DNA from: Polynucleobacter sp. | GTDB lineage: Bacteria > Pseudomonadota > Gammaproteobacteria > Burkholderiales > Burkholderiaceae | Length of the DNA: 5,275 bases | NCBI GenBank assembly: GCA_020059445.1 | Contig: JAGVCB010000188.1 | Coordinates: forward strand, 1-5,275 | Direction of reading: 5' to 3' | Shown here: piece by piece, positions 1-5,275 of the stretch | Position numbering within the stretch: the first letter of the stretch is position 1 | How the letters are laid out: each line of letters begins with the position of its first letter | The notes under the pieces: generated by a model | Database searches by the model: none | What the model was told of the DNA's origin: nothing | What the model saw: the letters and a program-made list of their open reading frames with translations, nothing else | Position numbers and translations under genes: made by a program

Positions 1-224
1 AAGCCATGCAAGCATCAATCAAAGCTGAAACAAATGTAAGTGCTGAACTTTCTACAACTGGCGGAACAAGTGATGCTCGCTTTATTGCAAAGATTTGTCC
101 TCAAGTTGTTGAATTTGGACCTCGCAATGCAACCATCCATCAAATCAACGAACGTGTTGAGCTTGCAGATATAGAGCCACTCAAAAATATTTACAAAGGT
201 GTTTTAGAAAAGTTAATTGCCTAA
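1..224 (+). CDS. dapE: Succinyl-diaminopimelate desuccinylase, C-terminal end (partial at left edge)
   Basis: This is the last 73 complete codons of a gene that begins before the window; the reading frame is set by the codon at 3-5. DapE is a cytoplasmic metal-dependent hydrolase. It removes succinate from N-succinyl-LL-2,6-diaminopimelate in the pathway to lysine and to the diaminopimelate of peptidoglycan. The visible part carries the family's C-terminal signature: [12 protein letters not shown], then [16 protein letters not shown], then the closing helix. The histidine in NATIH (codon 138-140) matches the zinc-ligand histidine known in DapE (H349 in E. coli numbering). The usual TSDGRF reads TSDARF here, a mild substitution next to the active site. 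The ATG at position 6 is an internal methionine, not the start. The stop is at 222-224, and prmB follows after 23 bp on the same strand, suggesting co-transcription. The catalytic N-terminal half is not visible, but the C-terminal signature is distinctive. Confidence 0.93.
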   Translation, partial: AMQASIKAETNVSAELSTTGGTSDARFIAKICPQVVEFGPRNATIHQINERVELADIEPLKNIYKGVLEKLIA

Positions 225-247
225 GCGTTAACTCTTTCAACACATTT

Positions 248-1129
248 ATGAACACTGAAATAACTTTAGAAGTTTCTTGGCAACAACTGACAGAAAAATT
301 AGATCTCGCTGGCTTGAGTTATGGTCACGGTGCGATCGATGCCCAAAGCGAAGCCCTTTGGATCATTGCCACAGCTTTAGGTTTTCCGCCTGAAGACGCT
401 GCGGATGCTTTAGACACCCTCATCACGCCTGATATACAAACCAAAATTGATGCTTGGGCGCTTGAGCGCATCACCACTCGCAAACCTTTGGCCTATATCC
501 TGGGTGAAGCTTGGTTGATGGGTATTCCATTTTATTGTGATGAGCGCAGTATCGTGCCACGCTCATTCATTGCCGAATTAATTGTGGACGGTCATTTGGA
601 ACCCTGGTTACCCCCCAGCGCCAGAGTCTTAGACCTATGCACTGGCAATGGCTCATTGGCAATTTTGATGGCCCTATCTTGCCCAGATGTGGAAGTCTCC
701 GGATCAGATATCAGTATGCAGGCTTTGTCATTAGCGGCTAAGAATATTGATCGTCACAACCTCAGCGAACAAATCGAAATTTACCAGGGTGACTTATTTG
801 AATCATTGCCCTCGCCCAACGAAGAAAATTTATTTGATTTGATCATTTGCAACCCACCTTATGTGAATGCAACATCGATGGCAAATCTTCCAGCCGAATA
901 TCATGCCGAACCAGAAATTTCTCTGGCAGGTGGGGTAGATGGCATGGACATCGTTCGAAAAATCATCACGAACGCGAAAGATTATTTAAAGCCTGATGGT
1001 GCCTTGGTACTTGAGATCGGCAATGAAGCTAAAAACTTCTCTGATGCCTTTCCAGAAATTCCAGTGACATGGCTTGAGGTTTCTGCTGGCGATGATCAGG
1101 TCTTGCTCATACAAGCAGAAGACCTTTAA
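248..1129 (+). CDS. prmB: 50S ribosomal protein L3 N5-glutamine methyltransferase
   Basis: PrmB uses S-adenosylmethionine to methylate the side-chain amide of a glutamine in ribosomal protein L3, a modification linked to ribosome assembly. The 293-residue product has the family layout: a helical N-terminal domain (about 1-85), the linker segment AWLMGIPFYCDER with VPRS (about 88-106), and a Rossmann methyltransferase domain. SAM motif I is VLDLCTGNGSLAI (127-139), an acidic residue follows at D154, and the amide-methylating NPPY motif is at 202-205. The segment after NPPY (MANLPAEYHAEPEISLAGGVDGMD) and the FYCDER/VPRS segment are PrmB-like and separate it from the release-factor enzyme PrmC. 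Length matches the family. The ATG at 248 is the first ATG or GTG in this frame after the dapE stop and gives a natural N-terminus. However, no Shine-Dalgarno sequence lies in the 23 bp before it, so translation may depend on coupling with dapE or on an unstructured A/T-rich leader. Confidence 0.94.
   Translation: MNTEITLEVSWQQLTEKLDLAGLSYGHGAIDAQSEALWIIATALGFPPEDAADALDTLITPDIQTKIDAWALERITTRKPLAYILGEAWLMGIPFYCDERSIVPRSFIAELIVDGHLEPWLPPSARVLDLCTGNGSLAILMALSCPDVEVSGSDISMQALSLAAKNIDRHNLSEQIEIYQGDLFESLPSPNEENLFDLIICNPPYVNATSMANLPAEYHAEPEISLAGGVDGMDIVRKIITNAKDYLKPDGALVLEIGNEAKNFSDAFPEIPVTWLEVSAGDDQVLLIQAEDL
1099..1129 (+). terminator. Possible + strand terminator hairpin inside the prmB 3' end
   Basis: An inverted repeat pairs GGTCTT (1099-1104) with AAGACC (1119-1124). 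It is extended by an inner GCT (1105-1107) with AGC (1114-1116), a six-base loop CATACA and a two-base bulge (1117-1118). The bases right after the stem are TTTAATT, a short and broken T-tract. The T-tract is on the + strand side only, so the hairpin would serve prmB better than radA. It lies within coding sequence and the T-tract is weak, so this is a tentative intrinsic terminator. Its placement in a convergent junction with only 19 bp of free space supports the idea. Confidence 0.4.
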
Positions 1130-1148
1130 TTCCTAAACCACCAATTCT

Positions 1149-2513
1149 TTATTCTAGATTTCTAGCAGCTTGAATCGCCTGATCGATGCGATCAACAGCG
1201 ATGATGGTCAATCCTGGAATGTTCGTTTTAGGAGCATTGGCCTTTGGAACAATCGCTTGCTTAAAACCCAGCTTAGCAGCTTCTTTGAGGCGCTCCTGAC
1301 CTCTTGGGCAAGGCCTGATCTCTCCAGCTAACCCAACCTCTCCAAAGACAATCAAATTCTTAGGCAGCGCTTTATTTTTCATCGATGACTGAATCGCTAA
1401 TAAGACTGCTAAGTCAGCTGCAGGCTCTGTGATTTTTACGCCACCCACCGCGTTCAAGAAAACATCTTGATCAAAACAGGCAATGCCCGCATGACGATGT
1501 AAGACGGCCAATAGCATCGCTAAACGATGTTGCTCTAGTCCTAAAGCCAATCTGCGTGGATTAGGAACATGTGCAGCATCAACCAATGCCTGGATCTCGA
1601 CCAACAACGGTCGACTGCCCTCTTGCGTGACCAACACACAAGAACCAGGAACAATTTGATCGTGCTGAGATAGGAACAAAGCTGAAGGATTGGCCACACC
1701 TTTGAGACCTTTATCGGTCATAGCAAAAACACCCAGTTCATTGACAGCACCAAAACGATTTTTAAAGGCTCGCACCAGCCTGAATGATGAGTGCGTATCA
1801 CCCTCAAAATACAAAACGGTATCCACGATGTGCTCTAAGACCCTTGGTCCTGCTAAGTTACCTTCTTTGGTGACATGGCCTACCATGATCATGCAAACAC
1901 CGGTTGTTTTAGCCAAGCGAGTTAATTGGGCTGCGCATTCTTTTACCTGGGCTACTGAGCCAGGCGCAGAACTCAAAGCTTCTGAGTAGACTGTTTGTAT
2001 TGAGTCAACAACTACCACCGTAGGTCTGGCAGATTCAATGGTAGCGAGTAATTTTTCTAATTGGATTTCAGCCAAGACTTCTAGATCTGGTGCCTGTATG
2101 CCTAAGCGCTTTGCCCTCAAGGCAATTTGTGCACCAGATTCCTCACCGCTGATATAAAGGACCGAGTCACCTCTGGCGCTCATTGCAGCCAGTGCTTGTA
2201 AGAGCAATGTTGATTTACCAATCCCCGGATCACCCCCGATCAATGCAACACCACCGGTGACCAAACCGCCACCCAACACCCGGTCAAACTCATCAACACC
2301 GGTACTGATGCGGGGAAGATCCTCAGCTTCTATGACAGATAGTTTTTGTTTGGGTGCGGCTTTAGCCAAGCTTTGAAAGCGATTGCTTGATGGTTTGTCT
2401 TCCACGGTTTCTTCCATGGAGTTCCAAGCTTCACAGTTAGGGCACTGACCCTGCCACTTTGCTGATAAGCCCCCACAAGCTTGGCAAACATACACAGATT
2501 TAATTTTTGCCAT
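1149..2513 (-). CDS. radA: DNA repair protein RadA (Sms), RecA-like DnaB-type ATPase
   Basis: RadA is a hexameric cytoplasmic ATPase that drives branch migration and processing of recombination intermediates together with RecA. The 454-residue protein has the full family architecture. A four-cysteine zinc finger lies at the N-terminus (C10, C13, C24, C27). A RecA-like core follows, with Walker A GGDPGIGKST (93-102) and a Walker B-like VVVVD (166-170). The RadA-specific KNRFG motif is at 251-255, and a C-terminal Lon-like domain runs from about 275 to 454 and includes GEVGLAGEIRP. The segment where Lon carries its catalytic serine reads EPAADLAV, so this domain is non-proteolytic, as is normal for RadA. 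The start MAKIKSVYVCQACG is the usual RadA beginning. The ATG shares one base with the stop of the upstream gene (TAATG). An AAAGG at 2526-2530 gives a somewhat long 12-nt spacing, so coupling is likely. The gene is complete, of usual length and appears intact. Confidence 0.97.
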   Translation of the reverse strand: MAKIKSVYVCQACGGLSAKWQGQCPNCEAWNSMEETVEDKPSSNRFQSLAKAAPKQKLSVIEAEDLPRISTGVDEFDRVLGGGLVTGGVALIGGDPGIGKSTLLLQALAAMSARGDSVLYISGEESGAQIALRAKRLGIQAPDLEVLAEIQLEKLLATIESARPTVVVVDSIQTVYSEALSSAPGSVAQVKECAAQLTRLAKTTGVCMIMVGHVTKEGNLAGPRVLEHIVDTVLYFEGDTHSSFRLVRAFKNRFGAVNELGVFAMTDKGLKGVANPSALFLSQHDQIVPGSCVLVTQEGSRPLLVEIQALVDAAHVPNPRRLALGLEQHRLAMLLAVLHRHAGIACFDQDVFLNAVGGVKITEPAADLAVLLAIQSSMKNKALPKNLIVFGEVGLAGEIRPCPRGQERLKEAAKLGFKQAIVPKANAPKTNIPGLTIIAVDRIDQAIQAARNLE

Positions 2514-3007
2514 TAAAGCGGACTACCTTTTTTATTTTCTTGAGCACGCTTTTCTGAGTCAGCGCGTTTTTTTAGAAGGTCTTCTTCACGTTTGGTTTGA
2601 TCCAATTGCTTTTGCTCGTAATCTTTAACATTGTCAGCACGTTGCTTTGCCTTGGCTGGATCGTTGCGCTCTTTGATTCTTTGTGCATCTTGCTCATCTT
2701 TGATGATGGACTTAAGAACGCGTTCTCTTTCGCGCATGGGTATTTCTTGAGCGCGTATTTCTTTGATTTCTTGACGATGTTCTAAACGAGCTTTATCAAG
2801 ACAACGGGTCGTGAAAAATTTATCGTAACAATCATGTTGTTTTTTTTCTAAGCGGTATTTAGCCCAATCTTTTTGTAGATTGAGTTTGCCTTGAATCTTT
2901 TCAATTTCTGCAAGCTCAGCAATCTCTGCTGAACCAGCAAATGACGCCGTTGCCAGCAAAGACAATGATGTAAAAAAGACGCCGAGTGAAATTCTGCAAT
3001 AGCTCAT
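2513..3007 (-). CDS. Small exported, highly charged protein with a cysteine pair; function unknown
   Basis: I cannot assign a named family with certainty. The 164-residue product starts with a typical Sec signal peptide: a short n-region (MSYCRI), a hydrophobic core (about 7-22) and a likely cleavage after SFA (residue 24) or GSA (27). The mature part is almost entirely charged and rich in K, R, E, D and Q, with predicted long helices (about 71-160) that may form a coiled coil. Two cysteines, C60 and C69, sit in CYDKFFTTRC just before an ARLEHRQE stretch. This could form a periplasmic disulphide. The arrangement resembles hypothetical proteins I recall from Burkholderiales, but that is memory, not a search. 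The ATG at 3005-3007 has only a weak AGG three bases upstream; the signal peptide supports it as the start. The gene follows kup by 42 bp and overlaps radA by one base, so it is probably co-transcribed with both. It contains A8 (2840-2847) and A7 (2567-2573) tracts on the coding strand. Confidence 0.82.
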   Translation of the reverse strand: MSYCRISLGVFFTSLSLLATASFAGSAEIAELAEIEKIQGKLNLQKDWAKYRLEKKQHDCYDKFFTTRCLDKARLEHRQEIKEIRAQEIPMRERERVLKSIIKDEQDAQRIKERNDPAKAKQRADNVKDYEQKQLDQTKREEDLLKKRADSEKRAQENKKGSPL

Positions 3008-3049
3008 AAGCCTAAGGATAAAGCCATTAGCGTTTTATGCCTAAAAAAC

Positions 3050-4990
3050 TTAAATCTCTATCTTGGCACCAAGCTCCACCACCCTATTGGTAGGGATTTG
3101 GAAGAAGTCAGATGGTTTTGCAGCATTTTGGAACATCCAAGCAAATAGTCTTTCACGCCACAAAGCCATACCTGGCATTTTGGAAGGCACAACTGTGTCA
3201 CGTGCCAAGAAGAAGGATGTTTCCATCAGATCAAACTTTAATTGATATTGGGCTTCAATTTGCGCCAATACTTTGTTGATGTCTGGTGTTTCTTTATAGC
3301 CGTGCACAGAACGTACCAAATAAATCTTCCCACCTAAGTCTTTGAGAGTTAAACGCTCATCGTCACTCACATAAGGCACATCCCAGATACTCAACTTTAA
3401 AAAGAAGACGCGTTCATGCAAGACGCGATTATGTTTAAGGTTGTGCAGCATCGCTACAGGAACGTAATCAATGTGGGCAGTTAAAAAGATACCTGTGCCT
3501 TCGACTCTGTGAGGGGGGTGCGCTAAGAGGCCAGCGACAAATGGTTCTAAAGGAATCGATTCATTGACAATACGATCACGCAGTAATTTTCTACCCTTGT
3601 ACCAAGTCATAAGACAAGTGAAGCAAATGACGCCGATCAATAATGGGTACCAACCGCCGTCTTTTAACTTGATCAAGGTTGCGGTCCAAAATGCCAAGTC
3701 GATGATCAAGAAAGCTGTAATCAAGCAAACAATCACAATTGGATTCAAGCGCCATTCACGACGCATCACAATCGCTAAAAGAATGGTGGTGATCAACATG
3801 GTCGTCGTGACTGAGATACCGTATGCCGCCGCCAAATTGCCAGACTCTCTGAATTCAATCACCGTGAAAAGCACCATGATCAAAAGTGACCAGTTCACCA
3901 CAGGGATGTAAATTTGACCTCTTTCATTATCAGAGGTATGACGAATACCCATGCGAGGTAGAAATCCTAAAAGGATTGCTTGATTAGCCAAAGAAAATGC
4001 ACCAGAAATAACTGCTTGAGATGCAATCACCGTGGCAGCTGTAGCTAACCCAACCATCGGCCACAAAGCCCACTCAGGCACCATCAAGTAAAAAGGATTT
4101 TTGATGGCTTCAGGGTTTGACAACAATAAAGCCCCTTGACCAAAATAATTTAATAGCAAACTTGGTAAAACTAAAAACAACCATGCGTAGCGAATTGGAC
4201 GTCGACCGAAGTGTCCCATATCCAAATAGAGAGCCTCAACGCCAGTGACCACAAGAACCACAGAGCCCATGACGATATAAGCCATTAAGGTATGTTCAGA
4301 AATAAAATTGATCGCGTAGATCGGGTTGATTGCGTTAAAAATTTCAGGGGCTTTGATGACGTTATAGAGACCTAAAGCAGCCAATGAAATAAACCATGCG
4401 ATGGTGATAGGGCCAAATAGTTTTCCAACAGCGGCCGTACCGTATTTTTGAATCACAAACAACGCAACTAAAATAGTGATTGTGATTGGGATCACGAAGC
4501 GCTTCATTTCTGGAGTGGCAATTTCTAAACCTTCCACCGCTGATAGAACAGAAATCGCTGGGGTGATGACTGATTCGCCATAAAGCATGCAGGCACCAAA
4601 CATGCCCAACATCATGACTGTTAAATAGGATTTACTTCCTGACTGAAGTGATCTAAGTGCTAATGCCATCAAAGACAACACACCACCCTCGCCTTTGTTA
4701 TCTGCACGCATCACAAAGTGAACATACTTAAATGTCACAACCAGCAAGATTGTCCAAAACATCATTGAAATGATGCCGAATACTGCCATTTCGCTGAATG
4801 GAATGCCGTGACTTGGACTAAAGGATTCTTTTAATGCGTATAAGGGGCTAGTGCCAATGTCACCGAAAACAACACCAATGGCTGCAATCGCCAAGGTAGC
4901 TGTGCTTGCTTTTTGATGACCATCTTGACCATGAAGCTCAACCGGCTTAAGCAAAGATGTTTGTGAATTTTCTGGATTACTGATGGACAC
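3050..4990 (-). CDS. kup: Low-affinity potassium uptake protein, KUP/HAK/KT family
   Basis: Kup is an inner-membrane K+/H+ symporter that imports potassium. The 646-residue product has a hydrophobic part with about twelve membrane segments (about 31-465) and a soluble cytoplasmic C-terminal domain (about 466-646). Family motifs occur in order: [18 protein letters not shown] (40-57), [20 protein letters not shown] (137-156), [14 protein letters not shown] (249-262), [16 protein letters not shown] (380-395), LLHNLKH-like [15 protein letters not shown] (513-527) and the terminal [11 protein letters not shown]. Acidic residues known to matter for transport in E. coli Kup (D23, E116, E229, D408) appear to correspond to D44, E139, E252 and D431. 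The start codon is GTG, not ATG. A TGA stop lies two codons upstream in frame, and AGGGAG (4997-5002) stands six bases before the GTG, so the start is well fixed. The gene is the first after a clear promoter and leads a likely unit with the small exported protein and radA. It is slightly longer than the 622-residue E. coli protein, mostly at the N-terminus. Confidence 0.97.
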   Translation of the reverse strand: MSISNPENSQTSLLKPVELHGQDGHQKASTATLAIAAIGVVFGDIGTSPLYALKESFSPSHGIPFSEMAVFGIISMMFWTILLVVTFKYVHFVMRADNKGEGGVLSLMALALRSLQSGSKSYLTVMMLGMFGACMLYGESVITPAISVLSAVEGLEIATPEMKRFVIPITITILVALFVIQKYGTAAVGKLFGPITIAWFISLAALGLYNVIKAPEIFNAINPIYAINFISEHTLMAYIVMGSVVLVVTGVEALYLDMGHFGRRPIRYAWLFLVLPSLLLNYFGQGALLLSNPEAIKNPFYLMVPEWALWPMVGLATAATVIASQAVISGAFSLANQAILLGFLPRMGIRHTSDNERGQIYIPVVNWSLLIMVLFTVIEFRESGNLAAAYGISVTTTMLITTILLAIVMRREWRLNPIVIVCLITAFLIIDLAFWTATLIKLKDGGWYPLLIGVICFTCLMTWYKGRKLLRDRIVNESIPLEPFVAGLLAHPPHRVEGTGIFLTAHIDYVPVAMLHNLKHNRVLHERVFFLKLSIWDVPYVSDDERLTLKDLGGKIYLVRSVHGYKETPDINKVLAQIEAQYQLKFDLMETSFFLARDTVVPSKMPGMALWRERLFAWMFQNAAKPSDFFQIPTNRVVELGAKIEI

Positions 4991-4996
4991 CAGTCA

Positions 4997-5002
4997 CTCC
5001 CT
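4997..5002 (-). promoter_or_regulatory. Ribosome binding site deciding the kup GTG start
   Basis: On the - strand the sequence AGGGAG lies six bases upstream of the kup GTG at 4988-4990. It is the strongest Shine-Dalgarno match near any start in this window. With the in-frame TGA at 4994-4996, it leaves the GTG as the only sensible start. Confidence 0.85.
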
Positions 5003-5018
5003 GATAAATGATATTTGT

Positions 5019-5046
5019 ATTATATGCCGACCATATTGCGACGCAA
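5019..5046 (-). promoter_or_regulatory. Predicted sigma-70 promoter of kup
   Basis: On the - strand an exact TATAAT -10 box lies at 5019-5024. Sixteen bases upstream, TTGCGT (5041-5046) matches the -35 consensus at only three of six positions, including the TTG. An A/T-rich stretch containing TTAATTAA (5049-5056) sits just upstream, where an UP element would lie. Transcription would start near 5012, giving a leader of about 22 nt with a well-placed ribosome binding site. The strong -10 with a weak -35 would suit a promoter needing an activator, but that is inference. Confidence 0.65.
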
Positions 5047-5049
5047 CAT
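5033..5049. promoter_or_regulatory. Palindrome overlapping the kup -35 box, possible operator
   Basis: The + strand reads ATATTGCGACGCAACAT. The core TTGCG-A-CGCAA (5036-5046) is a perfect dyad centred on 5041. After one mismatch on each side (5035 and 5047), AT and AT pair again. The right half is the predicted -35 hexamer of kup and the left half reaches into the spacer, which is the usual position for a repressor site. It has no T-tract, and an 11-bp core with a one-base centre makes a poor RNA hairpin, so a protein-binding site is more likely than a terminator. The regulator is unknown. Confidence 0.45.
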
Positions 5050-5063
5050 TAATTAAGCTCACT

Positions 5064-5275
5064 CTATGATTTATCCAGCCAATGGCCAATTCCTAGAGCA
5101 TTCAACTCCAAATCAATCTGAAGAAAAGCTGTGATCTGATCGGCAGAAAGTTTGCAGTTCATTGTTTTTAAATGCTTTATATGAATTTTAGCCATACCAT
5201 CTTTTAATAAGGCGTGGCGATTAGGATCAGCTTTTAATTTTTTCGCCAAAACAACGATTTCATCTAATTGCTCCA
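5064..5275 (-). CDS. Unidentified small protein gene, open at the right edge
   Basis: I do not recognise this protein. The frame ends in TAG at 5064-5066 and stays open to the window edge, giving 70 complete codons. Visible sequence before the TTG at 5247-5249 continues in frame as EQLDEIVVLAKKL, so that TTG is probably not the start. The next codon is cut by the edge and reads ?TG, so it could itself be the start, giving a protein of about 71 residues, or the gene may extend further. The product looks soluble and helical, with no membrane segment or signal peptide in view. It has a basic middle (HALLKDGMAKIHIKHLK) and a hydrophobic C-terminal half (LSADQITAFLQIDLELNALGIGHWL) suggestive of a compact helical fold. 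It lies 73 bp upstream of kup on the same strand, but the kup promoter lies between them, so they need not share a transcript. Confidence 0.6.
   Translation of the reverse strand, partial: EQLDEIVVLAKKLKADPNRHALLKDGMAKIHIKHLKTMNCKLSADQITAFLQIDLELNALGIGHWLDKS

Noticed and set aside
248..1129. Assignment as PrmC (release factor methyltransferase, HemK)
   Set aside because: Both share the NPPY fold, but the FYCDER/VPRS segment and the LPAEYHAEPEISLAGG stretch after NPPY are PrmB-like, and there is no adjacent prfA.
1149..1690. Active Lon-type protease domain in RadA
   Set aside because: The position of the Lon catalytic serine reads EPAADLAV without a serine, which is normal for the non-proteolytic RadA domain.
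1690..1989. Open frame on the + strand opposite radA (99 codons)
   Set aside because: It lies wholly antisense to the conserved RadA core, and its translation shows no recognisable motif. It is explained by the radA codons.
2597..2785. Open frame on the + strand opposite the small exported protein, hydrophobic in translation
   Set aside because: Its leucine/phenylalanine richness is the reverse complement of Lys/Glu/Gln codons in the real gene. The sense frame has a signal peptide and the operon spacing.
3062..3073. Inverted repeat CTTGG-CA-CCAAG near the kup 3' end as a terminator
   Set aside because: The two-base centre cannot form a normal hairpin loop, the T-run on the - strand is more than ten bases away, and the repeat encodes the conserved Kup C-terminus.
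3063..3245. Open frame on the + strand opposite the kup 3' end (60 codons)
   Set aside because: It is antisense to the conserved Kup C-terminal domain, and I see no ribosome site or motif of its own.
3564..3911. Open frame on the + strand opposite kup (115 codons)
   Set aside because: It is antisense to well-conserved Kup membrane segments, and its translation has no family features.
5247..5249. TTG as the start of the right-edge gene
   Set aside because: The frame continues open upstream with protein-like sequence (EQLDEIVV) to the window edge, so the true start is at or beyond the edge.

Overview
The window looks like ordinary chromosomal DNA of a betaproteobacterium, most likely a small-genome Burkholderiales of the Polynucleobacter type. 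The grounds are moderate GC by eye, very tight gene packing, the dapE-prmB pairing, and protein sequences that read as betaproteobacterial versions of DapE, PrmB, RadA and Kup. The genus is inferred from memory of these families and was not tested by any search. I see no mobile element, tRNA, rRNA, CRISPR array or phage gene.

There are two converging blocks. On the + strand, positions 1-1129 hold the 3' end of dapE (lysine/diaminopimelate synthesis), followed 23 bp later by a complete prmB (glutamine methyltransferase for ribosomal protein L3). On the - strand, read from right to left, come the 3' part of an unidentified small protein gene at the right edge, then kup (potassium uptake), a small exported charged protein with a cysteine pair, and radA (recombination/repair ATPase). 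prmB and radA converge with only 19 bp between their stop codons. A hairpin that could end + strand transcription lies inside the last codons of prmB.

The - strand genes kup, the small exported protein and radA are spaced like one transcription unit: 42 bp separates the first two, and the last two share one base in a TAATG stop/start. The best regulatory signal is in the 73-bp gap upstream of kup. It has an exact TATAAT -10 box, a weak -35 overlapping a near-perfect palindrome, an A/T-rich upstream stretch, and a strong Shine-Dalgarno site placing a GTG start.

The genes are mostly housekeeping and share no single pathway. I found no convincing new biological system. The points most worth following up are the palindrome at the kup promoter and the uncharacterised cysteine-pair protein co-oriented with kup and coupled to radA.
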